A stretch of DNA of 64,000 bases from positions 1,240,001 through 1,304,000 of the forward strand of contig NC_010676.1 in assembly GCF_000020125.1 (NCBI RefSeq). Direction: 5' to 3'. The translations under genes and the position numbers were made by a program. Of the stretch, positions 24,324-33,179 are shown one piece after another; position 1 is the first letter of the stretch; each line of letters opens with the position of its first letter. Under the pieces are notes generated by a model. It did no database searches and was not told the origin of the DNA. It was given only the letters and a program-made list of their open reading frames with translations. Source of the stretch: Paraburkholderia phytofirmans PsJN. Its GTDB lineage: Bacteria > Pseudomonadota > Gammaproteobacteria > Burkholderiales > Burkholderiaceae.

Positions 24324-27026
24324 CTAGCGGATCAGCTCCTGCTTGCGGGCCCAGACCATCGCGTCATAGCGGCTCGACACGCCGAGTTTGCTGAAAATAT
24401 TGCGCAGATTCCACTTCACCGTCTCGATCGTAATGTCGAGCGCGAGGGCAATACGCTTGTTCGACATGGCCTGGCCGACGAGACTTAGAATCTCGAGCTC
24501 GCGCTGCGTGAGCACCGGCTGCAATTTCGATGCGCCCGCACGGCGCGCATTGCCTGCCAGCCCCTCGGAAATCGCGCTGTCCGGAAACTTTTCGAGCAGG
24601 CCAGTTGCATATTGCAGCGTTGCACCCTCCAGCTTGCCCTCGCGCACCACCTTTGCGAGCAGCCTGCCGGCGGCCGCGCCTTCATCCACAAAGGTACGCA
24701 CGAGACCCAAGCGCTGCGCCGCCTCCACGGCGCGGACGAAGCATGCCTGCGCATCGCTGTCGCTGCGCTGCTCGGCGAGGACGATGGCCGACAGCAGATC
24801 CGCGAGTGCGGCAAGCCGGCCCCGGCCGAACGCCTCGGCATGGCGACGGGTGATTTGCAGTGCCCGCAGTGCTTCCTCAGGTTGGTCGTGACGCAGCACG
24901 CGCGCCCGCGCGAGCGCTGCAATCGCAGGAATTTCCGCCTTGGAGCCTTGTTCGGCGGTATGAGCCTCGGCGATTTCATCGAGCAGGGTCAGCGTTTCGA
25001 GCGCGCCCGCGTGGTCGTGCTTGAGGAGCAGGATTTTGACCTGTTCGGCCAGCATGTGCGCGACCGCGCGGATCTGGCGCATGCTGCGCAGGTGTGCGGT
25101 TTGCTGCTGCACGAAGTCGAGCGCAGCGTCGGCGCTCTCCTGAAGCAGGTCGAGACGCGCCCGGCAGAGCGACGTGTGAATCAATACGTCGGGCCCGGAA
25201 GAATGAAGCAGGCCACGACGGTTCGCAATGGTTTCGCGGGCCACGTCGATGCGGTCGAGTTCATAGCAGGCATCGGCCAGCACGCTCGCACAGATGTTGG
25301 CGCTGATCGAATGGCGGCCCACGGCCTGCACCGAACGCGTGAGCAGGCCCGCGCTCTCGCGTTCGGCCTCGCGCGCATTGCCTTCGAGCAGTATCGTCGA
25401 CGCGCGGGTCGCCTGTGCGACGAGCGCCATGTCGTTGTTGCGTTCGGCCGGCGGAACCGGGTGCAGATTGAAGAGGCGCCGCGCTTCGGTAAAGCGCCCC
25501 GCCGCGGCGTAGGCCGCGCACAGTTCGGCGACCAGCAGATACTGCAGAAAGGGATTGTCGAACGTGTCGCCGCGATGGGGTTCGAGCAGGTCGATCATGC
25601 GTTGCGTGTCGTCGTGCTGGAACGCGATGGCGGCATGAACCAGCGGCAGGCTACTGGCGATCTCCGGATCCGCCGACGCCGCGTTTGCCTGCAGGTGCGC
25701 GAGCCATGCCTTCGCCTTGGCCGGGCGCGTGGTGAGCGCAACCGTCAGGCATGCGATGAACAGCAGCCGCTGATGGCTGAGCAGTGTTTGTTCCGGCAAT
25801 CGTTCAAGCAGATGCAGCGTGGGACCCAGATATTCGACGCTCCACGTGGCCGGCGCCGCGCGCTCGATGACCGACGCGGCAAACTCCACGTCTTCGCCCG
25901 CGCTCGCGTGGCGCACCGCTTCGGCGAGCAGCCCGTGCGCCGCGAACCAGCGGCTCGCGCGCCGATGCAATTCGCGCACGGCATCGCCTTCACGACGTGC
26001 GAGGCGGGTTGCAAGGAACTCCCCGAAAAGCGGATGAAAGCGATACCAGGCTGTTCGGTCGTCCGAGTCGACGCGCGTGATCAGCAGGTTTTCGTCTTCC
26101 ATGCGTTCGAGCAGATCGGCGGCGTGTTCGTTGCCGGTGACCTCACGGGCAAGTGGCGCACTGAAGCGGCGAAAGATCGAGAGCGCCACGGCGAATTCGG
26201 ACAGCTCGGCGGGAAGCTGCGCCATGACCTCTTCGCTCAGATAAGCCTGCAGGTCGCTGGAACGCCAGATCAGGTCGCCGAGCGTGGCCCGCGCATCGGG
26301 CCGGTTCCTGAGCATGATGATGATGAGTTGGATGCACGACGGCCACCCGCCGGTCAGTTCGTGAATGAGCGTGAGTTCGTCGGCGTTGATCTTGCCGGGG
26401 CCGAGGTTTTCGTCGACGAAGCTGCGTGTCTCCGCAAGATCGAACGGCAGACCGTCGCTGTCCAGTTCGACGATCTGGTCCATCATCCGCAGGCGGCTCA
26501 GGCTCAGCGGCGGCGTAAGGCGCGAGCCGATCACGAAATGCAGATTGCCCGGCCCCTGATCGACCAGTTTCTGCATGAACTTGTGCGCGAGCGGCGCCTC
26601 GACGTACTGATAGTCGTCGATCATCAGGTACAGCTCTTTGGGCAATCCGACCGCCGCTTCGACGATGGCCGCAATGGCTGCATCCATGGCCGCGGCGCTG
26701 GCTACTTCGAGCGACAGGTCCGTCGCCACCGAGATGCCGATGCGCTGCATCGCGGCGAACAGCGCCGTGGAGAAATCGGCGTAGCTCTTGTCGTCGGCGG
26801 TGAGCGCGAGCCACGCGACCTCGGCGGACGCCTTCAGGCAAACCTTGCGCCACTGCGCGAGCAGCGTTGTCTTGCCATAACCCGCGCTGCCAGTGACGAG
26901 AGCCAACCGGCAATGACGCTTGCGCTGCAATTGCGCAAGCAGATCCACGCGCGTGATGTACTTCGCGCCGATACGCGGCGGGGAAAACTTGGTGGAAACG
27001 AGATGTTTGGGCGTTGGTGTATTCAA
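24324..27026 (-). CDS. MalT-type LuxR-family ATP-dependent transcriptional activator
   Basis: 900 residues. An N-terminal NTPase of the STAND class: Walker A GSAGYGKTT (about residue 46) and Walker B LYLMIDDYQYV (about 133), with the winged-helix part WYRFHPLFGEFLATRL. The middle (about 400-810) is helical, TPR-like. The C-terminus is a LuxR helix-turn-helix: LTQRELEILSLVGQAMSNKRIALAL, then ITIETVKWNLRNIFSKLGVSSR. Such regulators are activated by a small inducer plus ATP. It sits in the middle of the sulfatase/acyl-CoA cluster, and its promoter region holds one copy of the repeated palindrome, so it is the best candidate for binding all six copies. MalT itself recognises G-rich asymmetric boxes, compatible with AGGGG. 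Confidence 0.88.
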   Translation of the reverse strand: MNTPTPKHLVSTKFSPPRIGAKYITRVDLLAQLQRKRHCRLALVTGSAGYGKTTLLAQWRKVCLKASAEVAWLALTADDKSYADFSTALFAAMQRIGISVATDLSLEVASAAAMDAAIAAIVEAAVGLPKELYLMIDDYQYVEAPLAHKFMQKLVDQGPGNLHFVIGSRLTPPLSLSRLRMMDQIVELDSDGLPFDLAETRSFVDENLGPGKINADELTLIHELTGGWPSCIQLIIIMLRNRPDARATLGDLIWRSSDLQAYLSEEVMAQLPAELSEFAVALSIFRRFSAPLAREVTGNEHAADLLERMEDENLLITRVDSDDRTAWYRFHPLFGEFLATRLARREGDAVRELHRRASRWFAAHGLLAEAVRHASAGEDVEFAASVIERAAPATWSVEYLGPTLHLLERLPEQTLLSHQRLLFIACLTVALTTRPAKAKAWLAHLQANAASADPEIASSLPLVHAAIAFQHDDTQRMIDLLEPHRGDTFDNPFLQYLLVAELCAAYAAAGRFTEARRLFNLHPVPPAERNNDMALVAQATRASTILLEGNAREAERESAGLLTRSVQAVGRHSISANICASVLADACYELDRIDVARETIANRRGLLHSSGPDVLIHTSLCRARLDLLQESADAALDFVQQQTAHLRSMRQIRAVAHMLAEQVKILLLKHDHAGALETLTLLDEIAEAHTAEQGSKAEIPAIAALARARVLRHDQPEEALRALQITRRHAEAFGRGRLAALADLLSAIVLAEQRSDSDAQACFVRAVEAAQRLGLVRTFVDEGAAAGRLLAKVVREGKLEGATLQYATGLLEKFPDSAISEGLAGNARRAGASKLQPVLTQRELEILSLVGQAMSNKRIALALDITIETVKWNLRNIFSKLGVSSRYDAMVWARKQELIR

Positions 27027-27113
27027 GGCGTGACCCAGTCCGGGCGATACGGCATGTGAAGGCGGGTGCTGAACACCGTTGTCTGCACCTTCGCAAATAT
27101 GTGCCTGCGGGTG

Positions 27114-27134
27114 GCCCCCTCACAACGAGGGGTG
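27114..27134. promoter_or_regulatory. 21-bp palindromic operator, copy 2
   Basis: GCCCCCT (27114-27120), 7-bp spacer, AGGGGTG (27128-27134). Lies in the divergent region between the MalT-type regulator (88 bp from its start) and the enoyl-CoA hydratase (77 bp from its start). Confidence 0.75.
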
Positions 27135-27210
27135 CTATCCGAGGTTGTGAAAACTAACTTACCACAACCGAAGCGGCGATCACATTCGTTCGCGAGATTC
27201 CGGAGGGGAG

Positions 27211-27981
27211 ATGAGTTATTCGCATGCAGTGGTGGACTCGGTCGGCTGGTTGACGTTGGACCGTCCCGCCGCCATGAACAGTTTGAATCGTGAGATGGCG
27301 ACGGGCCTGATCGCGCAGTTGAAAGCGTGGCGCAACGACGACGCCGTACGGGTCCTCGTCGTAACCGGCAACGGCCGCGCTTTCTGCGCGGGTGCCGACC
27401 TGATCGAGGCCGCCGAGGCCACGCAGCCGGGCAGGCGGGAATTCCTGGAACTGATCGTCGAGTTTTTCGACACGCTGCGCGCGTTCCCGAAGCCGGTGAT
27501 CGCCGCGGTCAACGGTCTTGCGCTGGCGGGCGGTCTCGAAGTGGTGCTCGCGTGCGACGTGGTGCTCGCCGCCGAGTCGGCGCGTCTTGGCGACGCACAC
27601 TCGAATTTCGGCGTTTTCCCTGGCGCCGGCGGCGCGGCGATTCTGCCACGCAAGGTGCCGGCGAACGTTGCGCGCTACCTGCTTTTCACAGGCGATGCGA
27701 TGAGTGCCGCCGAGCTCAAGGGCTACGGCCTCGTCAACGAGGTGCTGGCCGACGCGGAACTCAGGCCTCGCGCCCAGGCGCTCGCCCACAAGTTCGCGAA
27801 GAAGAGTCCGCTCGTGCTGGCGCGTATGAAGCGCGTGGCCAACGAGACCGCCGACAAATCGGCAGCGGATGCACTGCGCCACGAATTGCTGGAGCTGCGC
27901 AACCATCAGCGCTCATACGACGTTCAGGAAGGCTTGCGCGCGTTTGCAGAAAAGCGCGAGCCGCAGTTCAAGGGCTGCTGA
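27211..27981 (+). CDS. Enoyl-CoA hydratase/isomerase family protein
   Basis: 256 residues with a strong GGAGG ribosome-binding site. Crotonase fold: GRAFCAGADLIEA (oxyanion hole), LALAGGLEVVLACDVVLAAESARL with one catalytic glutamate (in GGLEV), and FGVFPGAGGAAILPRKV. At the place of the second glutamate of classical hydratases there is histidine (DAHSNFG), as in many EchA paralogues, so the exact reaction (hydration, isomerisation or other) is uncertain. First gene of the rightward beta-oxidation run behind a palindrome copy; the thiolase follows after 27 bp. Confidence 0.87.
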   Translation: MSYSHAVVDSVGWLTLDRPAAMNSLNREMATGLIAQLKAWRNDDAVRVLVVTGNGRAFCAGADLIEAAEATQPGRREFLELIVEFFDTLRAFPKPVIAAVNGLALAGGLEVVLACDVVLAAESARLGDAHSNFGVFPGAGGAAILPRKVPANVARYLLFTGDAMSAAELKGYGLVNEVLADAELRPRAQALAHKFAKKSPLVLARMKRVANETADKSAADALRHELLELRNHQRSYDVQEGLRAFAEKREPQFKGC

Positions 27982-28008
27982 ACTCTACACGAAGCTATCG
28001 GACACACA

Positions 28009-29250
28009 ATGGAAAACATCTACATCGTCGGCATGGGCATGACCCCGTTCGGTCGTCATCTCGACAAATCGGTCAAGCAGCTCACGGCCTGGGCGGTCGA
28101 AGACGCCTTGAAGGACTCGGGCTGTGAGCGCGGCTGGGTCGAAGCGGCCTATTTCGGCAACACCACGCAGGGCCACATGCAGGGCCAGCACATGATCCGT
28201 GGCCAGGTGTCGCTGATCCCGCTCGGCTTCGGCGGTATTCCGATCCACAACATCGAAAGCGCCTGCGCGTCGGCAAGCAGCGCATTTCACCTCGCCGTGA
28301 CGCAGCTGCGCGCGGGCATGGCGGATGTCGTGCTGGCCGTGGGCGCGGAGAAGATGTACTCGAGCGACAAGGCGCGCATGTTATCCGTGTTCGACTCCGC
28401 ATGGGACATCGAAACAGCCGAAGCCAACGGGGCGCAGATGGTCGAGCTGGGCAAAGGCGTCACGGTGCCGGAGGGCACGCAGTCCGACAAGCCTTACAGC
28501 GTATTCATGGATGTCTATGCCGGCATCGGCCGCCAGCTGATGTCGCGCTACGGCATCACGCAGCGGCAGTTCGCCGCTGTGTCGTCGAAGAATCACGGTC
28601 ATTCGGTGCACAACGAGCGCTCGCAATATCGCAAGCCGATGTCGATCGAGGAGATTCTCGCGGCGCCGCCGATCACGTTTCCGCTCACATTGCCGATGTG
28701 CTCGCCGATCTCCGATGGCGCCGCCGCCGCGATCCTGTGCACGGAGTCCGCGATGAAGCGATATGGCTTCGACCGCAATCGTGCGGTACGCGTGCTTGCG
28801 ACAATCGTGCGCTCGGCGTCGGCGCGCGCAGGCGAGGATCTCGCCAACCACATCACGGTTCATGCAGCGAAGCTCGCCTATGAAGAAGCGGGTATCGGGC
28901 CCGACGACATCAACGTAGCCGAGCTGCACGACGCGTCGTCGATCGGCGAAATCGCGCTGTGCGAGAACCTTGGCCTGTGCAAGCCGGGCGAGAGCGGCGT
29001 GATGGCCGAGCGCGGCGAGAGCACGATTGGCGGGCGTCTGCCGATCAACCCGTCAGGCGGCCTCGAATCGAAGGGACATCCGATCGGCGCGACGGGCCTC
29101 GGACAGATCTTCGAACTGGTCGGGCAACTGCGAGGCGAATGCGGTCCGCGCCAGGTCGAAGGCGCGCGCTTGGCGATCCAGGGCAACGGCGGCGGCCTGT
29201 GGGGTGTGGAAGAGAGTATCGACCACATCGGCATCTTCGGTCGCGCCTAA
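28009..29250 (+). CDS. SCP-x/lipid-transfer-type thiolase
   Basis: 413 residues. The acyl-accepting cysteine is in NIESACASASSAFHL (about residue 86) and the histidine in SKGHPIGATGLGQIF. Unlike standard members, the HDCF motif reads HDASSIGEI, and the terminal segment reads QGNGGGLWGVEE without the usual cysteine of the GxGG(A)C motif. The second and third catalytic positions are therefore changed, and the protein could be a specialised thiolase or a retro-aldol enzyme of the Ltp2 kind; no DUF35 partner is adjacent. The gene lies between enoyl-CoA hydratase and acyl-CoA dehydrogenase genes with short gaps. Confidence 0.85.
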   Translation: MENIYIVGMGMTPFGRHLDKSVKQLTAWAVEDALKDSGCERGWVEAAYFGNTTQGHMQGQHMIRGQVSLIPLGFGGIPIHNIESACASASSAFHLAVTQLRAGMADVVLAVGAEKMYSSDKARMLSVFDSAWDIETAEANGAQMVELGKGVTVPEGTQSDKPYSVFMDVYAGIGRQLMSRYGITQRQFAAVSSKNHGHSVHNERSQYRKPMSIEEILAAPPITFPLTLPMCSPISDGAAAAILCTESAMKRYGFDRNRAVRVLATIVRSASARAGEDLANHITVHAAKLAYEEAGIGPDDINVAELHDASSIGEIALCENLGLCKPGESGVMAERGESTIGGRLPINPSGGLESKGHPIGATGLGQIFELVGQLRGECGPRQVEGARLAIQGNGGGLWGVEESIDHIGIFGRA

Positions 29251-29276
29251 CCAGAACCATTCAGGGAATACATACC

Positions 29277-30419
29277 ATGCCGTATCAACTGCCCACTGAA
29301 GAGCAGAACCTCGCCGTCGAGAGCTTTCGGAAGTTTCTGCAAGCGGAAGTCAAACCCGTTGCCAGGGAGTATCGCGACCGCTTCATTCCGAAAGAGAAGA
29401 TGCGCGAGCTCACGGAGCGCATCGCCGATTTCGGTCTGCCTGGCTGCACCATCCCTGCTGAATACGGCGGCATGGGCTGGTCGTTCACCACGCAGGGCAT
29501 GCTTTTCGAGGAACTCGTGGCCTGCTCATGCGATATCGCGCTGTGCGTCATGCTCAACATGGGCCTCGCGGCCATGCTGACCAACGCCCGGCCCGAAGTG
29601 CGCGAGCGCTATATGCCCGGTGTGCTGGCCGGCAAGATCTTCGGCTCGATCGGCATCAGCGAGCCGGACGTGGGCTCGAATGTGGCAGAACTGAGAACGC
29701 GCGCCGTGCGCGACGGCGACCACTTCATCGTCAATGGCGAAAAGACCTGGATCACCAACGGCGTTTATTCCGACGTGCTGATCTGCACCGTGCGCGGCGA
29801 AAAAGGTCTCTCGCACATTCTTATCGACCGCAAGGAGCATGGCTACGAGTCGCGCAACATCGACAAGATCGCGCTCGGGTCGCAATCCACCGCACAGATC
29901 TTCATCACCGATGCTCGCGTGCCGGCCACCAACGTGATTGGCGAGGAAGGAGAAGGGCTGCGCAATACGATGAAGGTCTTCGAGCACGCGCGCGCGCACG
30001 TGGGCACGCTGTCGGTCGGGATCATGCGCGCCGCGCTGGAGGAGTCTATCGCATACGCGAAGGAGCGCAAGCAGTTCGGCAAGGTGATCGCGGCGCATCA
30101 GCTGATCGCGGCGAAGCTCGCCAACATGGCGATCATGGTCGACGCGTCGCGCCTGATGTGTCAGCGCGTGTTCGGCCTGATCGACGCGGGCGTTCGTTGC
30201 GACATGCAGGCTTCGATGGCCAAGGCGTTCGCCACTGAAGCTGCTGTCAAGGTGTGCCGGGACGCCGTGCAACTGCACGGCGGCAACGGGATCACGAAGG
30301 AGTTCAACGTCGAGCGTCTGTTGCGCGAAGCGATCATCATCCCGATCCCGGATGGCACGACGGAGATCCAGCAGCTCATCATTTCGCGCGCGCTGACCGG
30401 AGTGGCGGCGTTCGTTTGA
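29277..30419 (+). CDS. Acyl-CoA dehydrogenase
   Basis: 380 residues from ATG 29277 (MPYQLPTEEQNLAVESF). FAD-binding motifs GSIGISEPDVGSNVAEL and VNGEKTWITNGVYSD, and the C-terminal helical part with ERKQFGKVIAAHQLI and LHGGNGITKEFNVERLLRE. Where many family members have YEGTSEIQ, this one has PDGTTEIQQ, so the usual catalytic glutamate at that place is an aspartate. Reaction: FAD-dependent 2,3-dehydrogenation of an acyl-CoA, passing electrons to ETF. It is 26 bp downstream of the thiolase gene. Confidence 0.88.
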   Translation: MPYQLPTEEQNLAVESFRKFLQAEVKPVAREYRDRFIPKEKMRELTERIADFGLPGCTIPAEYGGMGWSFTTQGMLFEELVACSCDIALCVMLNMGLAAMLTNARPEVRERYMPGVLAGKIFGSIGISEPDVGSNVAELRTRAVRDGDHFIVNGEKTWITNGVYSDVLICTVRGEKGLSHILIDRKEHGYESRNIDKIALGSQSTAQIFITDARVPATNVIGEEGEGLRNTMKVFEHARAHVGTLSVGIMRAALEESIAYAKERKQFGKVIAAHQLIAAKLANMAIMVDASRLMCQRVFGLIDAGVRCDMQASMAKAFATEAAVKVCRDAVQLHGGNGITKEFNVERLLREAIIIPIPDGTTEIQQLIISRALTGVAAFV

Positions 30420-30432
30420 CGGAGGGCTGAGT

Positions 30433-30455
30433 GGCCGGCAGCTTTTGCGCCGGCC
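30433..30455 (+). terminator. GC-rich hairpin after the acyl-CoA dehydrogenase gene
   Basis: GGCCGGC (30433-30439), 9-base loop, GCCGGCC (30449-30455). Placed 13 bp after the stop codon; followed by a mixed T/C stretch, not a clean T-run. It would separate the 27.2-30.4 kb and 30.8-35.7 kb transcripts. Confidence 0.45.
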
Positions 30456-30611
30456 TGTTCTGCGGCTCTTCGCGCATTCGCGTGGAGAGCCTTCTTTCTT
30501 TCTGGGGCGCGTTCTTTTTTGCCGTAGCAGATGGACATCTGCTCGACTATTCGGGCAAAGTTGATGATCGACTTTCGTCGATCCCCGCGGGACGTCTGCC
30601 GGGCGCGGCAT

Positions 30612-30632
30612 CACCCCTCGTTTTGCAGGGCG
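30612..30632. promoter_or_regulatory. 21-bp palindromic operator, copy 3 (weakest)
   Basis: CACCCCT (30612-30618), 7-bp spacer, CAGGGCG (30626-30632). The left half is perfect, the right half has mismatches. 138 bp upstream of the thiolase at 30770, and 58 bp centre-to-centre from copy 4. Confidence 0.5.
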
Positions 30633-30669
30633 GGCAGACCTCGGGCGGTCCGCGCCGACGCAAAGCATG

Positions 30670-30690
30670 CACCCCTTGAAAGGAGGGGTG
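30670..30690. promoter_or_regulatory. 21-bp palindromic operator, copy 4 (perfect)
   Basis: CACCCCT (30670-30676), 7-bp spacer, AGGGGTG (30684-30690). The symmetry extends one base further on both sides (G...C). 80 bp upstream of the thiolase ATG at 30770. This copy defines the consensus. Confidence 0.8.
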
Positions 30691-30769
30691 CCGGCCCGGC
30701 AGCCGTCTGCCTATGATGAGCCAATGCTGATCGATCCGATCAGCGATCACAACAACTGAAGGAGATCGT

Positions 30770-31951
30770 ATGACGCGCAAAGTCGTCGTCGCGGGCGTGG
30801 GGATGGTCCCGTTCCGGAAGCCTGGTGCCAGCGAAACTTATGACCTGATGGGCGCCGAGGCGGCGCGCCTCGCGCTGACCGATGCCGGAGTCGCGTACCA
30901 GGCGATCCAGCAGGCGTACGCGTGCTTTGTCTATGGCGATTCGACCGCTGGTCAGCGCGCGCTTTACCACGTCGGCATGACCGGCCTGCCGATCATCAAC
31001 GTCAACAATAATTGCTCCACCGGTTCGACGGGGCTCTTCCTCGCGCGCCAGGCCATCGAGGCCGGCGCGCTCGACGTCGTGCTCGTGCTCGGCTTCGAGC
31101 AGATGAATCCGGGCGCACTCGGCAGCTATTTCCACGACCGGCCGCTGCCTTCCGAACTGTTTCTTAAGCAGTGCGATCGCCTCGGCGTGCCGCCTGAAAT
31201 TGCGCCGGCCCTGCGCATTTTTGGCGGCGCGGGCATGGAGCACATGAAGCGCTTCGGCACACCGCTCGAAAGTTTCGCGAAGATTCGCGCGAAGGCGAGC
31301 CGTCACGCGGCCAACAACCCGCACGCGGTGTTCCACAAGGTAGTCACAACTGAAGACGTGATGGCCGACCAGGTCATGTGGTCCGGCGTGATGACGCGCA
31401 TGATGGCGTGCCCGCCGACTTGCGGCGCGGCTGCCGCCGTACTGTGCAGCGAGGATTACGCGAAGAAGCACGGCCTCGACACACGCGTGTGGATTGCCGC
31501 CCAGGCGCTGACGACAGACGGCCCGGAATCTCTCGAAGGGGACGACCTGCGAGACGTGGCCGGCTTCAGCATGGCGAGAAACGCGGCGCGCCAGGTGTAC
31601 GAGGCCGCGGGCATCGGCGCCGAAGACGTGAACGTGATCGAACTGCACGATTGCTTCGCGCACAACGAACTGATTACCTATGAAGCGCTCGGACTGTGCC
31701 CGGAAGGCGGCGCGGCGAAATTCATCGACGATGGCGACAACACCTACGGCGGGCGCTATATCGTCAATCCGTCGGGCGGCCTGCTTTCGAAAGGACACCC
31801 GCTCGGTGCGACAGGACTCGCGCAATGCACGGAACTGGTCCAGCAACTGCGCGGCACAGCTGCTGAGCGGCAGGTCGAAGGCGCGCGCGTTGCCTTGCAG
31901 CACAACGTGGGCATCGGCGGTGCGTGCGTGGTGACCATGTACTGCAACTGA
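30770..31951 (+). CDS. SCP-x-type thiolase (3-ketoacyl-CoA thiolase)
   Basis: 393 residues with GGAG before the ATG. All expected catalytic elements are seen: NNNCSTGSTGLFL with the nucleophilic cysteine (about residue 83), the HDCFAHNELITYEAL motif, SKGHPLGATGLAQC with its histidine, and the terminal VGIGGACVVTMY with cysteine. This matches the thiolase domain of sterol-carrier-protein-x, which cleaves 3-keto-acyl-CoAs with 2-methyl branches or sterol side chains. It heads the second rightward transcript, behind two operator copies, and is followed after 13 bp by an acyl-CoA dehydrogenase. Confidence 0.9.
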   Translation: MTRKVVVAGVGMVPFRKPGASETYDLMGAEAARLALTDAGVAYQAIQQAYACFVYGDSTAGQRALYHVGMTGLPIINVNNNCSTGSTGLFLARQAIEAGALDVVLVLGFEQMNPGALGSYFHDRPLPSELFLKQCDRLGVPPEIAPALRIFGGAGMEHMKRFGTPLESFAKIRAKASRHAANNPHAVFHKVVTTEDVMADQVMWSGVMTRMMACPPTCGAAAAVLCSEDYAKKHGLDTRVWIAAQALTTDGPESLEGDDLRDVAGFSMARNAARQVYEAAGIGAEDVNVIELHDCFAHNELITYEALGLCPEGGAAKFIDDGDNTYGGRYIVNPSGGLLSKGHPLGATGLAQCTELVQQLRGTAAERQVEGARVALQHNVGIGGACVVTMYCN

Positions 31952-31964
31952 CCGGGAGGCGCAG

Positions 31965-33164
31965 ATGGATTTTCAACCCGATGCAGGGCTCGAGGCATTT
32001 CGTGAGCAAGTGCGTGCATTCCTGCGCGAGCACCTGCCGCGCGATCTTGCAGGCAAACCGGTGGGCAGCGTTCGCTCCATGCGGCCCGATCTTGTGCGCT
32101 GGCAAAAGATCCTGAATCAGCAAGGTTGGGGCGCGCCGTACTGGGCAAAAAAGGACGGTGGCACGGGCTGGTCGGTTCTGCAGCGTCTCGTCTTCGACGA
32201 AGAGTGCATCGCGGCGGGCGCGCCGACCCAGGACGGATTCGCGCAGAAGCTGCTCGGTCCGGTGCTGAACGAATTTGCGTCGCCGGAACAGAAGGGCGAG
32301 CATGTGCCGCTCATTCTCGCTGGCGAGCGGCTTTGGTGTCAGGGTTTTTCGGAGCCGGGCTCGGGCTCGGACCTCGCGTCGCTGCGCACGCGCGCCGAGC
32401 GCGATGGCGATCATTACATCGTCAATGGCCAGAAGATCTGGACAAGCTACGCGCATGAATCGGATTGGATTTTTCTGCTCGTGCGGACCGATACCGAAGT
32501 GAAGAAGCAGGCCGGCATCAGCTTCCTGCTGGTGGACATGAAGACGCCGGGCATCACGGTGCGTCCGATCCGCAGCATCGACGACTGCCATCATCTGAAC
32601 GAGACTTTCTTCGACAACGTGCGCGTGCCGGTAGCCAACCGCGTCGGTGCGGAAGGCGCAGGCTGGACGATCACAAAGTTCCTGCTCAACAACGAGCACG
32701 CGAGCGCAGCGGACCTGCCGATCCTGCGGCGTTATCTGATGCAACTCCGCACGCTGGCGGCAACGCAGCGCGTGGGGTGTGAGCCGTTGATTGCACAGCC
32801 GGCCTTCGCGTTGCGCTTGGCGCGTCTCGAAGCCGAAGTGAGCGCGGTCGCCACAATGGTCAAGCGCGTCGCGGCGATGGAGCAGGACCACAGTCCCGCC
32901 GCCCATGCAATGGGATCGATCCTCAAGGTGCGAGGCACGGAGCTTCAGCAGCGCATCAGCGAGCTGATGGTCGAAGCGCTCGGCGACTACGGCGCGGTGG
33001 CTTACCCCGAACCGCACGATACGTGCGAGGCAGAACCCTTGCCGCACCAGGACGTGGCGCGTGGCCTTGCCAACGAGATGTTTTTCCGCCGCGCGTCGAC
33101 GATCTACGGCGGCACGAGCGAAGTCCAGCGCGGCATCATCGCGAAGATGCTGTTTCAACTCTGA
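31965..33164 (+). CDS. Acyl-CoA dehydrogenase, probable subunit of a heteromeric enzyme
   Basis: 399 residues. Clear FAD and substrate motifs: WCQGFSEPGSGSDLASLRTRA, VNGQKIWTSYAHESDW and FFRRASTIYGGTSEVQRGIIAKM. The position of the usual YEGTS glutamate is glycine (YGGTSE), as in many heteromeric FadE proteins of steroid and cholesterol side-chain catabolism. The partner gene at 33180 follows after 15 bp and lacks several FAD motifs, as expected of an alpha2-beta2 pair. Reaction: 2,3-dehydrogenation of an acyl-CoA. Confidence 0.88.
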   Translation: MDFQPDAGLEAFREQVRAFLREHLPRDLAGKPVGSVRSMRPDLVRWQKILNQQGWGAPYWAKKDGGTGWSVLQRLVFDEECIAAGAPTQDGFAQKLLGPVLNEFASPEQKGEHVPLILAGERLWCQGFSEPGSGSDLASLRTRAERDGDHYIVNGQKIWTSYAHESDWIFLLVRTDTEVKKQAGISFLLVDMKTPGITVRPIRSIDDCHHLNETFFDNVRVPVANRVGAEGAGWTITKFLLNNEHASAADLPILRRYLMQLRTLAATQRVGCEPLIAQPAFALRLARLEAEVSAVATMVKRVAAMEQDHSPAAHAMGSILKVRGTELQQRISELMVEALGDYGAVAYPEPHDTCEAEPLPHQDVARGLANEMFFRRASTIYGGTSEVQRGIIAKMLFQL

Positions 33165-33179
33165 GTCGGCGGAAGAATC

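Noticed and set aside
24612..27059. 815-codon open frame on the plus strand
   Set aside because: It is antisense to the MalT-type regulator; the arginine/histidine/glutamine-rich translation is typical of a GC-rich shadow frame.
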